From contig CM036759.1 of assembly GCA_020796225.1 (NCBI GenBank), positions 2,006,782 to 2,070,781 of the forward strand: 64,000 nt of DNA. Reading direction: 5' to 3'. Shown in pieces: positions 12,425 through 24,700 of the stretch. The notes under the pieces were generated by a model. It was not told where the DNA came from, made no database searches, and saw only the letters and a list, made by a program, of their open reading frames with translations. Within the stretch, counting starts at the first letter, position 1, and every line of letters begins with the position of its first letter. The stretch comes from Arion vulgaris. Its lineage: Eukaryota; Mollusca; Gastropoda; Stylommatophora; Arionidae. The position numbers and the translations under genes were made by a program.

Positions 12425-13660
12425 AACCAGAGATTGCTAAGATGGATATCATTCGGACAGTGCCAAGACAAGTTGTGAGAGCTGGATGCTATCATTTGGA
12501 TAGTGCCAAGACAAGTTGTGAGAGCTGGATGCTATCATTTGGATAGTGCCAAGACAAGTTGTGAGAGCTGGACGCTATCATTCAGACAGTGCCAAGACAA
12601 GTTGTGAGAGCTGGACGCTATCATTCGGATAATGTCAAGACAAGTTGTGAGAGCTGGACGCTATCATTCGGATAATGTCAAAACAAGTTGTGAGAGCTGG
12701 ACGCTATCATTCGGACAGTGCCAAGACAAGTTGTGAGAGCTGGACGCTATCATTCAGACAATGCCAAGACAAGTTGTGAGAGCTGGACGCCATCATTCGG
12801 ACAATGCTAAGACAAGTTGTGAGAGCTAGACGCTATCATTCGGATAATGCCAAGACAAGTTGTGAGAGCTGGACGCTATCATTCGGACAATGCCAAGACA
12901 AGCTGTGAGAGCTGGACGCTCAATACAGAACTGGAACGAAGAATACAGGATTTTGAATATAAGTGTTACAGATGGGTACTGCGTATTAGTAACATAGAAC
13001 ATAAGACGAACATCTATGTAAGAGACCAAATAATCAACCTTGCAGGTCAACAAGTACCACTCTTGACAATTGTGAAACAGCATAAACTTGCATGGTTCGG
13101 GTATGTGATGAGACATAGCTCACTCTCTAAGACTATCCTACAGGGAACAGTTGAGGGTGAAAGAAAGTATGTGATGAGACATAGCTCACGCTAAGATTAT
13201 CCTACAGGGAACAGTTGAGGGTGAAAGAAAGTATGTGATGAGACATAGCTCACTCTCTAAGATTATCCTACAGGGAACAGTTGAGGGTGAAAGAAAGTAT
13301 GTGATGAGACATAGCTCACGCTCTAAGACTATCCTACAGGGAACAGTTGAGGGTGAAAGAAAGTATGTGATGAGACATAGCTCACGCTAAGATTATCCTA
13401 CAGGGAACAGTTGAGGGTGGAAGAAAGTATGTGATGAGACATAGCTCACGCTAAGATTATCCTACAGGGAACAGTTGAGGGTGAAAGAAAGAAAGGAGAG
13501 CAGAGAAAATCCTGGTTTGACAACATCAAGAGCTGGTCGGGGCAGAGTTTCTCCACACTTGCTTGAAGAGTTGAAGACAAAGATTCATGTTGTGCGTTTT
13601 GTGCTGATGTCTCCACAGTTACGACCCTAACGGGTTATGAGCTTTATTATTATTATTATT
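12425..13660 (+). mobile_element. LINE 3' fragment with two internal tandem expansions
   Basis: The plus strand reads ESWTLNTELERRIQDFEYKC, then YRWVLRISNIEHKTNIYVRD and LAWFGYVMRH, and finally EQRKSWFDNIKSWSG. This is a typical non-LTR retrotransposon C-terminus and is followed by a (TTA)n tail near 13,650. Two of its own segments have been amplified in tandem: a 43-bp unit (12,440-12,920) and a 64-67-bp unit (13,100-13,490). Confidence 0.8.
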
Positions 13661-13904
13661 ATAAGACAAGTTGTACGAAGGTATCAACAGATATATGCTG
13701 ATCACAGCTAACTTCAAACATTTTCAAGTTGACATCTGCAAGTTCACAGAATAACGTTGCTAGTGTTTGACAGTTAAGTACCTGGACACAGGTTAGCTAA
13801 TGCCCTCTTACAACTCTAGAACAACAATAACTCACAGTTGAATCTGATATGTACCACTGAAATGTTGCAACTAACATACTGAAATATAAACAGGAACAGA
13901 GAGA

Positions 13905-14345
13905 CAATGCTGGTGGAGGTGCTGGCACAGGCTTGCATCAAAGAAACAGGAACCGTGAGACAATGCTGGTGGAGGTGCTGGCACAGACTTGCATCAAAGA
14001 AACAGGAACGGTGAGACAATGCGCCGATGGAGGTGCTGGCACAGACTTGCATCAAAGAAACAGGAACGGTGAGACAATGCGCCGATGGAGGTGCTGGCAC
14101 AGACTTGCATCAAAGAAACAGGAACGGTGAGACAATACCGGTGGAGGTGCTGGCACAGACTTGGATCAAAGAAACAGGAACGGTGAGACAATGCTGGTGG
14201 AGGTGCTGGCACAGACTTGCATCAAAGAAACAGGAACGGTGAGACAATGTAGGTGGAGGTGCTGGCACAGACTTGCATCAAAGAAACAGGAACGGTGAGA
14301 CAATGCAGGTGGAGGTGCTGGCACAGACTTGCATCAAAGAAATCA
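13905..14345. repeat. 56-bp tandem array
   Basis: Eight copies of a unit containing 'ggtggaggtgctggcacaga' and 'cttgcatcaaagaaacagga'. Confidence 0.93.
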
Positions 14346-14451
14346 CCATTCTCATCCCCAAGCCGATAGATTGGCTGGCACTGCCTGATATCAGAGGGCA
14401 CTGCAATGGAACACATGAGAGAGTCTATCTAAGCAGAAGAGTTTCAGGATT

Positions 14452-14790
14452 GTGAATCCCATGAACTGACCCCATTAGAGACCAGATGAATCCCATGAAC
14501 TGACGCCCATTGAGAGACCAGGTGAATCCCATGAACTGACCCCATTGAGAGACCAGATGAATCCCATGAACTGACCCCATTGAGAGACCAGATGAATCCC
14601 ATGAACTGACCCCATTGAGAGACCAGATGAATCCCATGAACTGACCCCATTGAGAGACCAGATGAATCCCATGAACTGACCCCATTGAGAGACCAGGTGA
14701 ATCCCATAAACTGACCCCATTGAGAGACCAGGTGAATCCCATGAACTGACCCCATTGAGAGACCAGGTGAATCCCATGTACTGACCAGAT
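14452..14790. repeat. 35-bp tandem array
   Basis: Nine to ten copies of 'gaatcccatgaactgacccc' plus 'attgagagaccagat'. Confidence 0.93.
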
Positions 14791-15124
14791 TGAGGGACCA
14801 ATGTTTAGATTGATACAGCTTCACAAGAATGTGAAATCAACATAGAAATGATATAGTGGGCTACAATAAACTGCTGGAATTGCTGTGGCAGGGATTGGAG
14901 CACAAATGGACATATCCTCATATAACTGATCTTCATTTTTGGCAATGTCTGATAGGTGCACAGTATCAACGTGAAATAATCATTTTTTTAAACAGAAAGT
15001 ATATTAATATCACTATTTGTGCATACAAAAAACAATTAAGTAGCAAAACTGACACAGAAAGGCACAATGTTGCTCACAAAGATAATAATAAGCAACTGTT
15101 GTATATCTCACATAATAAAAGGCA

Positions 15125-15930
15125 CATTGTTGCTTACAGGAGATAAGATACAACAACTGTTGTATATGTTGCTTACAGAAGATAAGATGCAACAACTGTT
15201 GTATAAGTTGCTTACAGAAGATAAGATGCAACTGTTGTATAAGTTGCTTACAGAAGATAAGATACAACAACTGTTGTATAAGTTGCTTACAGAAGATAAG
15301 ATGCAACAACTGTTGTATAAGTTGCTTACAGAAGATAAGATGCAACTGTTGTATAAGTTGCTTACAGAAGATAAGATACAAAACTGTGTATAAAGTTTTA
15401 CAGAAGATAAGAACAAACAACGTTTATATGTTAATGTTACATAAAGATAAGAGCAACAACTTGTATAAGGCTTACAGAAGATAAGATGCAACAAACTTTG
15501 TATAAGTCTTACAGAAGATAAGATACAACAACTGTTCAAATATTACAATAACACTAATATGTCAATTCAAAAGATTTCCACAATAAAGAAACAAAATAAA
15601 GTGGTTAAGTTAAACTTGTAAATAAATGTCATACAATTTATAAAAATCTAAACACAACCATTTATAAACAACAGCAAATACTAAACACAACCACTTATAA
15701 ACAAATACTAAACACAACCACTTATAAACAAATACTAAACACAACCACTTATTAACAAATACTAAACACAACCACTTATTAACAAATACTAAACACAACC
15801 ACTTATAAACAACAGCAAATACTAAACACAACCACTTATAAACAACAGCAAATACTAAACACAACCACTTATAAACAACAGCAAATACTAAACACAACCA
15901 TTTATTAACAAATACTAAACACATTCACTT
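15125..15930. repeat. Two adjacent arrays (33-39 bp; 27-33 bp)
   Basis: 15,125-15,535 repeats 'agttgcttacagaagataag' plus 'atgcaacaactgttgtata', indel-rich after 15,370. 15,655-15,930 repeats 'aatactaaacacaaccactt' with or without 'acagca'. Confidence 0.9.
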
Positions 15931-16129
15931 ATAGACAAAACCAAACCAAACATTTGTATAGAATTCTATCACTCATATTGTGCATGAATGATATATCAAC
16001 ATACATATGCTATGCATTTCTTTGGCATCACAGACAATGTAGGATTAGAATATGCTGAGATTTTCATCATGGCAATTGTCCTCTACATATCAACCTATAG
16101 ATAGATATCATGTTCAGAGAGCTGGCTTC

Positions 16130-16345
16130 CAAAGATAAAACTGTGGGATAGACCTTCCTTATGCTGCAAGAACATCTACAAACAAGACTTGAATGTGGTA
16201 GATATAAACATAACAAACTTGGAACAGCTTGTTGGGAACATGTCCAGATGGAAGCATACTCTGAGAACAAGTGATGCCAGATTACAGCAGCTCGATGGTT
16301 ATAAATCTCATACAATATCTTCCTCATCTGTTGTCTTTCGAGACG
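16130..16345 (+). mobile_element. LINE 3'-terminal fragment
   Basis: The plus strand reads WDRPSLCCKNIYKQDLNVVD, then INITNLEQLVGNMSRWKHTL. It fits the conserved C-terminal tail G-RP-LRYKD-CKRDL...W...A-DR-KW of many animal LINE polyproteins. An internal frame is preserved for about 60 codons. The fragment runs into a CA-rich 17-19-bp tandem repeat (16,360-16,450). Confidence 0.6.
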
Positions 16346-16689
16346 AACAGGATGCCATCACACACCCACATCGCATACACACGCCCACATCGCATACACA
16401 CGCACACATCGCATACACATGCACACACACGCCCACATCGCATACATACACCCCCAAACAGAAGCTACTAGCAATATAATCAAAGAATAAAATAAGTGTA
16501 TGAAACAATATCATACAAGTACAGGGACTAGTATCAGAGAATGATATCACTACAAATAATAATAATAATAATAATAATAATAGACTGTACACTGCTAGCA
16601 ATCAATAACAACAACATCTTCACTTGTATTGTGTCACAACTTTTACAGTGAGTTCCAAGGTAGCACTGTATGGGGATATAGTATTAACA

Positions 16690-17345
16690 ACTTAGAATTA
16701 TCAATTCCATTGTTTAATTAATCCTAACATATACCAGCGTGTTTAATTAATCCCAACATATGCCAGCGTGTTTAATTAATCCCAACATATGCCAGCGAGA
16801 GTTGTAAAATTATCAATTCCATTGTTTAATTAATCCTAACATATGCCAGCGTGTTTAATTAATCCTAACACATGCCAGCTAGAGCTGTAAGACTATCAAT
16901 TCCATTGTTTAATTAATCCTAACATATGCCAGCGAGAGTTGTAAAATTATCAATTCCATTGTTTAATTAATCCTAACATATGCCAGCAGAGTGTAAAATT
17001 ATCATTCCATTGTTTAATTAATCCAACATATGCCAGCGAGTTGTAAAATTATCACTTCCATTGTTTAATTAATCTCTAACATATGATTAACCAGCGAGAG
17101 CTTGTAAAATTATCAATTCCATTGTTTAATTAATCCCAACATATGCCAGCGAGAGTTGTAAAATTATCACTTCCATTGTTTATTAATCCTAAAATCAAGA
17201 GCTGTAAAATTATAACATAATACATATGCCAGATTCAAGAGAGTTGTAAAATTATCAATTCTATCCCATATGTTTAATTAATCCTAACATATGCCAGCAG
17301 AGTGTAAAATTATCAATTCCATTGTTTAATTAATCCCAACATATG
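16690..17345. repeat. About 55-bp array derived from a LINE
   Basis: Units contain 'tgtttaattaatcctaacat' and 'atgccagcgagagttgtaaa'. The LINE at 56,840-56,885 carries 'gttgtatcaatcctaacata' and 'tgccagcgagagttagaaaa' once. Later copies have many indels. Confidence 0.88.
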
Positions 17346-17625
17346 CCAGCGAGAGTTATAAATTAACTAAAAATATAGAAGGTCAATGTCTTTAAAAATA
17401 GATGCCTGTGAAAATAATGAACATAAAATTGGATGAATTCAAGAGAGGTTGTGAAATCAGAGAAATCTCTGGTCAACCACTAGAACAACTGCTATATCTC
17501 TGGTCAACCACTAGAACAACTGCTATATCTCTGGTCAACCACTAGAACAACTGCTATAAGAAAGAGAAGATGTAAATATGTTGGACTTACTTTGAAAAGA
17601 AATGATCAAATATGCATGCTCATGC
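17345..17625 (+). mobile_element. LINE 3' fragment related to the one at 56.6 kb
   Basis: It is collinear with 56,880-57,075: the same 'taaagatatagaa...gaaatcagagacatctctggtcaaccacta' region in diverged form, with a 31-bp segment triplicated at 17,460-17,557. It is immediately preceded by a 55-bp minisatellite made from the adjoining part of the same LINE. Confidence 0.7.
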
Positions 17626-17639
17626 TCTTAGTATTTTCA

Positions 17640-17960
17640 TCTTTCTTTTCCTATCAGTTCCATTTCATCATCATCATCAAGGTGCATATCCTTTATAGGA
17701 TGTTGCTCTCTTTGCAGCACATCTGAAATTCACTCTGTCTCTAGCTAGTTCTATCATCATCAAGGTGCATATCCTTTATAGGATGTTGCTCTCTTTGCAG
17801 CACATCTGAAATTCACTCTGTCTCTAGCCAGTTCTCCCACTTCATCGATGGTTAATTTCATGTTCTGCATCAAATATCCATTCCATACTGTTTTTAATTG
17901 TTTAATTTTTTTGTAAGGCCATGTTTGTTCTTTTTTAAATTTCTTTCATCCCATTTCCAT
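17640..17960 (-). mobile_element. LINE 3' fragment with a 75-80-bp duplication
   Basis: The minus strand includes WLETE-ISDVLQREQHPIKD, the kind of tail that ends LINE polyproteins, followed by an ATGATGATG end. A segment from 'atcatcatcaaggtgcatatc' to 'ctctagc' is present twice in tandem (about 17,672 and 17,752). Confidence 0.5.
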
Positions 17961-18089
17961 CTGTTGTTAGCGCAGTGAACCAGTATTTCCATCTGTTGTT
18001 AGCGCAGTGAACCAGTATTTCCATCTGTTGTTAGTGCAGTGAACCAGTATTTGACATATGTATGATACATAGTAATTATTTGATGTTCC

Positions 18090-18420
18090 GTGATACAGGC
18101 ACCATCAGCAATGTTGCTAGACTAGATGAAACAGTCTAGAACAAGTTTACTTGGAGGTGATACGGACACCGTCAGCGATGTTGCTAGACTAGATTAAAGT
18201 CTAGAACAAGTTTACTTGGAGGTGATACGGGCACCGTCAGCAATGTTGCTAGATTAGATGAAACAGTCTGAACAAGTTTACTTGGAGGTGATACGGGCAC
18301 CGTCAGCGATGTTGCTAGACTAGATGAAACAGTCTGGACCAAGTTTACTTGGAAGTGATACGGGCACCGTCAGCGATGTTGCTAGACTAGATGAAACAGT
18401 CTTGAACAAGTTACTAAGAA
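18090..18420. repeat. 66-bp tandem array after the phosphatase stop codon
   Basis: Five copies of a unit containing 'gatacgggcaccgtcagcga' and 'gttgctagactagatgaaac'. The array lies 160 bp beyond the stop and may fall in the 3' untranslated region. Confidence 0.9.
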
Positions 18421-18577
18421 GTGATGACAATATTGAAACATCTCAGATACAATCAAAAGGATAAAACTAAAATACAAAAAAACCAATATAACTTATATAA
18501 ATGATTGAAACTTTCGCAGATGATCTTGTGGTATTTTTCTAATTAAATGATGGAAATGTAGACGGAGAAGTGGGGAA

Positions 18578-18706
18578 TTAAATGAGTCTGGTGTTCTTTA
18601 AGTACTGTATCAATGTATCATGGATGAAACGATACTGGCCCATAGTTTGAACCATATGCATACGTTGATTACGTATACCCATCAATGCCTTTGGAAGATC
18701 AACATT
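18578..18706 (-). CDS. PTPN14/21 (Pez): PTP terminal exon (Q loop and stop)
   Basis: This short exon is 129 bp (42 codons plus TAA) with the acceptor TTTCTTCCTGACAG. It reads NVDLPKALMGIRNQRMHMVQ, then TMGQYRFIHDTLIQYLKNTR, then LI and stop. It matches the family C-terminus around the Q-loop glutamine (QTxxQY) and the final ...LIQxLxNxRLI. This fixes the 3' end of the coding region. No AATAAA-type signal stands out on the minus strand in the next few hundred bases. Confidence 0.95.
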   Translation of the reverse strand, partial: NVDLPKALMGIRNQRMHMVQTMGQYRFIHDTLIQYLKNTRLI

Positions 18707-21700
18707 CTGTCAGGAAGAAACAATCATTTGTTCATTTATTAAAATATGTTGACTCAATCACATAAATTAGTGGTAGACATTCTGTCAGGAAGATACAAGC
18801 TACACCTCAACAATCACAAGAAATAGATATTAAAGTCTGCCTAGTCTCAGTTAAGTGTATGAAATCACTGATAGAATGATAGATATTAAAGTCTGCCTAG
18901 TCTCAGTTAAGTGTATGAAATCGCTGATAGAATGATAGATATTAAAGTCTGCCTAGTCTCAGTTAAGTGTATGAAATCACTGATAGAATGATAGATATTA
19001 AAGTCTGCCTAGTCTCAGTTAAGTGTATGAAATCGCTGATAGAATGACAGATATTAAAGTCTGCCTAGTCTCAGTTATGTGAATCATTGATGATGATAGA
19101 TATTAAGTCTGCCTAGTCTGTTAAGTGATAAAATGATGAATAAGATATTAAAGTCTGCCTAGTCTCAGTTAAGTGTATGAAATCACTGATAGAATGATAG
19201 ATATTAAAGTCTGCCTAGTCTCAGTTAAGTGTATGAAATCGCTGATAGAATGATAGATATTAAAGTCTGCCTAGTCTCAGTTAAGTGTATGAAATTACTG
19301 ATAGAATGATAGATATTAAAGTCTGCCTAGTCTCAGTTAAAGTGCAAATCATGATAGAATGATAGATATTAAATCTCTAGTCTCAGTTAGTGTAGAAACA
19401 TGATGGATAGATATTAAAGTCTGCCTAGTCTCAGTTAAGTATATGAAATCACTGATAGAATGACAGATATTAAAGTCTGTCTAGTCTCAGTTAAGTGTAT
19501 GAAATCACTGATAGAATGATCTATTTCTCCCTTATTCTTTCTCCACCCTCATTCTCTCTAAGACAATCTCTGGGCGGGGGGTGTCTCCAGAGTGGAGGTA
19601 AGGTACTGGCCTCTCGTTACAAGAGTACTCAGTTCATTCCCTGTGTTGAGCGATCAGGGTATTTTCTGAAGGACCCCTGATCTCAAATAGTTGAGATCAA
19701 GTTCCTAGTTTGTTCGAAGGTAGATGATAAAATCATAGGTCTAGTGTTGAAGTTGAGCACATAATAGAACCACTGGCAGCTAAATATCAATCAGAGTAGG
19801 CTGCAAAGCTTCTGACCAGATTTTTATTTCATTTAAAAAACAAAATATAATCAAATTCTGACCAAATTTTCCATTATCTTCACAATTACATCTGGAACCC
19901 CTGTCTCTGCTACAGAGTTTGTGCACTATCTTCACAATTACATCTGGAACCCCTGTCTCTGCTACAGAGTTTGTCTACTATCTTCACAATTACATCTGGA
20001 ACCCCTGTCTCTGCTAGAGAGTTTGTCTACTATCTTCACAATTACATCTGGAACCCCTGTCTCTGCTACAGAGTTTGTCTACTATCTTCACAATTACATC
20101 TGGAACCCCTGTCTCTGCTAGAGAGTTTGTCTACTATCTTCACAATTACATCTGGAACCCCTGTCTCTGCTAGAGAGTTTGTCTACTATCTTCACAATTA
20201 CATCTGGAACCCCTGTCTCTGCTAGAGAGTTGGGTTTTTACCAAACTTCAGTAATAGTCCATCAATCAATGCTCAAATAAACTAATCTAATTTATATTAT
20301 GTTACTGGTTATTTCTTGTCAATCATAGACTAAATATCAATATGTTACTGTTATTTGTATTTGTTCTCATCATAGACTACTTAATATCATATTATGTTAC
20401 TGGTTATTTATTTGTTCTTGTCAATCATAGACTACGTTAATATCATATTATGTTACTGGTTATTTGTTCTTGTCAATCATAGACTACGTTAATATCATAT
20501 TATGTTACTGGTTATTTGTATTTGTTCTTGTCAATCAAGTTAGCTAATCTTTGTGATCTGTGTGGTTTGCACCAAGAACACGAGGATGTTGCAACCAATT
20601 AGGCTCCTACAGCATGTAGGGCATACATCCAGATTTCTGCCAAATATTATATAATAATTGGTTATGGCTTGTTAAAAACAAAGTACTCAACATCTCAATT
20701 TGTTTCATATATTTGTCTTGTACTACATTTATAAAAATTAAAAAACACAAAAAATAAAACTGATGCAGTGGTGGCATTATCTGACTTACATGATTATGTT
20801 CTAGGCACCACTTCATTACCATAGTCAGTATGACAACACCCGTCCGGCCGACACCAGCACTACAGTGAACTACAACCGGAGACTTCTCTCCCCGACCTGA
20901 ATCATTTTCTGCTAGCCGTGCTACAGATTCTATTTCATCAAGGAATCCTGGCAAATATAAATCAACAAAAACATGTCCTTAATTATATACAACACATTAT
21001 TACCTGTACAAACTGACAAGTCGTCTAGATGATACCTGTACAAACTAACTGACAAGTCGTCTAGATGATACCTGTACAAATTAACTGACAAGTCGTCTAG
21101 ATGATACCTGTACAAAGTAACTGACAAGTCGTCTAGATGATACCTGTACAAACTGATAAGTCGTCTAGATGATACCTGTACAAACTAACTGACAAGTCGT
21201 CTAGATGATACCTGTACAAACTAACTGACAAGTCGTCTAGATGATACCTGTACAAACTAACTGACAAGTCGTCTAGATGATACCTGTACAAACTAACTGA
21301 CAAGTCGTCTAGATGATACCTGTACAAACTAACTGACAAGTCGTCTAGATGATACCTGTACAAACTAACTGACAAGTCGTCTAGATGACTATAATATATA
21401 TATATATATATTTCTAATCAAGTCTCACATTCTAATTATAATACTAGTTGTCGTATGTAATAAGCAGTGACTATTATTTGTGTCCGTCATCCGTTATGAA
21501 TTCAGTAGTCATGACATCTAATATATCAACTCTGATTTTTGCACAAAGGCTTGCTTCTCTTATCACCAGAGTCCCTCGCTATTCCGGCAGGACTTACTCA
21601 GACTTCAGAGGTACTTGTAAGTTAGATCCCCAAGTCAAGGATCAGAGTCTCCTGTAGTCCAACCACAAACCTAGTGCACACTAATAACTTATGTCCCAAT

Positions 21701-24700
21701 CTGACCTCGGACAACCTGAGAATTTTACATACCTTGTGCACACTTATAATTTATGTCCCAATCTGACCTCAGACGACTGTACCTGGAAATTTTACATACC
21801 TTGTGGTCACTAGAACAGCGGGTTACTAACTTTGGCTATAATCGACCTCACAAGCTATGATGATGATGCTAGCTTGACACATGTGTTGTAACAACTGTAG
21901 AATGATGACACCAACAGCTTGACATATGTGTTGTAACAACTGTAGAATTATGACACCGACAGCTTGAATTATGTGTTGTAACAACTGTAGAATGATGACA
22001 CCAACAGCTTGAATTATGTGTTGTAACAACTGTAGAATGATGACACCATCAGCTTGAATTATGTGTTGTAACAACTGTAGAATGATGACACCATCAGCTT
22101 GAATTATGTGTTGTAACAACTGTAGAATGATGACACCATCAGCTTGAATATATGTTTGTAACAACTGTAGAATGATGACACTGGCAGCTTGACATATGTG
22201 TTGTAACAGCTGTAGAATGATGACACCGACAGCTTGACATATGTGTTGTAACAGCTGTAGAATGATGACACCGACAGCTTGACATATGTGTTGTAGCAGC
22301 TGTAGAATGATGACACCGACAGCTTGATATATGTGTTGTAACAGCTGTAGAATGATGACACCACAGCTTGACATATGTGTTGTAGCAATTGTAGAATGAT
22401 GACACCGACAGCTTGACATATGTGTTGTAAATTGTAGAATGATGACACGACAGCTTGACATATTGTTGTAACAGCTGTAGAATGATGACACTGACAGCTT
22501 GACATATGTGTTGTAACAGCTGTAGAATGATGACACCAACAGCTTGAATTATGTGTTGTAACAGCTGTAGAATGATGACACCGACAGCTTGACATATATG
22601 TTGTAACAGCTGTAGAATGATGACACCGACAGCTTGACATATGTGTTGTAACAGCTGTAGAATGATGACACCGACAGCTTGACATATGTGTTAGTAACAG
22701 CGTAGAATGATGACACCGACAGCTTGACATATGTAGTTTAACAGCTGTAGAATGATGACAACCGACAGCTTGAATTATGTGTTGTAACTAGCTGTAGAAT
22801 GATGACACCGACAGCTTGACATATGTGTTGTAACAGCTGTAGAATGATGACACCGACAGCTTGACATATGTGTTGGGTAACAGCAGTAGAATGATGACAC
22901 CGACAGCTAGAATTATGTGTTGTAACAACTGTAGAATGTGACACCGACAGCTTGACATATGTGTTGTAACAGCTGTAGAATGATGACACCGACAGCTTGA
23001 CATATGTGTTGTAACAGCTGTAGAATGATGACACCATCAGCTTGAATTATGTGTTGAACGCTGATAGGAATGATGACAAGTCATGAAGAACTATTTCTAT
23101 CAGCCCTAGAATGATAACTTGACCCAGCTTGAATTAGTAAAGTTGAACAAGTCACTGAGAAATATCATCAAACACAACAATTATGTAATTCCATTGCTCA
23201 GATATGAAAGATGTCAAAGGTCTAGATGAAGAACATTTCTATCAAACCCAACAAATAGGAAAAGCTAACTGATGACCGAGTTATGTGGAAACCTACGCTG
23301 AAAGGTAAGAGAGACAAGTCACTGAAGAACATTTCTATCAAACCCAACAAATAGGAAAAGCTAACTGATGACCGAGTTATGTGGAAACCTACGCTGAAAG
23401 GTAAGAGAGACAAGTCACTGAAGAACATTTCTATCAAACCCAACAAATAGGAAAAGCTAACTGATGACCGAGTTATGTGGAAACCTACGCTGAAAGGTAA
23501 GAGAGACAAGTCACTGAAGAACATTTCTATCAAACCCAACAAATAGGAAAAGCTAACTGATGACCGAGTTATGTGGAAACCTACGCTGAAAGGTAAGAGA
23601 GACAAGTCACTGAAGAACATTTCTATCAAACCCAACAAATAGGAAAAGCTAACTGATGACCGAGTTATGTGGAAACCTACGCTGAAAGGTAAGAGAGACA
23701 AGTCACTGAAGAACATTTCTATCAAACCCAACAAATAGGAAAAGCTAACTGATGACCGAGTTATGTGGAAACCTACGCTGAAAGGTAAGAGAGACAAGTC
23801 ACTGAAGAACATTTCTATCAAACCCAACAAATAGGAAAAGCTAACTGATGACCGAGTTATGTGGAAACCTACGCTGAAAGGTAAGAGAGACAAGTCACTG
23901 AAGAACATTTCTATCAAACCCAACAAATAGGAAAAGCTAACTGATGACCGAGTTATGTGGAAACCTACGCTGAAAGGTAAGAGAGACAAGTCACTGAAGA
24001 ACATTTCTATCAAACCCAACAAATAGGAAAAGCTAACTGATGACCGAGTTATGTGGAAACCTACGCTGAAAGGTAAGAGAGACAAGTCACTGAAGAACAT
24101 TTCTATCAAACCCAACAAATAGGAAAAGCTAACTGATGACCGAGTTATGTGGAAACCTACGCTGAAAGGTAAGAGAGACAAGTCACTGAAGAACATTTCT
24201 ATCAAACCCAACAAATAGGAAAAGCTAACTGATGACCGAGTTATGTGGAAACCTACGCTGAAAGGTAAGAGAGACAAGTCACTGAAGAACATTTCTATCA
24301 AACCCAACAAATAGGAAAAGCTAACTGATGACCGAGTTATGTGGAAACCTACGCTGAAAGGTAAGAGAGACAAGTCACTGAAGAACATTTCTATCAAACC
24401 CAACAAATAGGAAAAGCTAACTGATGACCGAGTTATGTGGAAACCTACGCTGAAAGGTAAGAGAGACAAGTCACTGAAGAACATTTCTATCAAACCCAAC
24501 AAATAGGAAAAGCTAACTGATGACCGAGTTATGTGGAAACCTACGCTGAAAGGTAAGAGAGACAAGTCACTGAAGAACATTTCTATCAAACCCAACAAAT
24601 AGGAAAAGCTAACTGATGACCGAGTTATGTGGAAACCTACGCTGAAAGGTAAGAGAGACAAGTCACTGAAGAACATTTCTATCAAACCCAACAAATAGGA

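Noticed and set aside
14425..14824. 105-126-codon frames in the 35-bp array
   Set aside because: Three overlapping repeat-driven frames without any recognisable domain.
21826..22730. 237- and 208-codon frames in the 45-bp array
   Set aside because: Repeat-driven; overlapping frames on the same strand.
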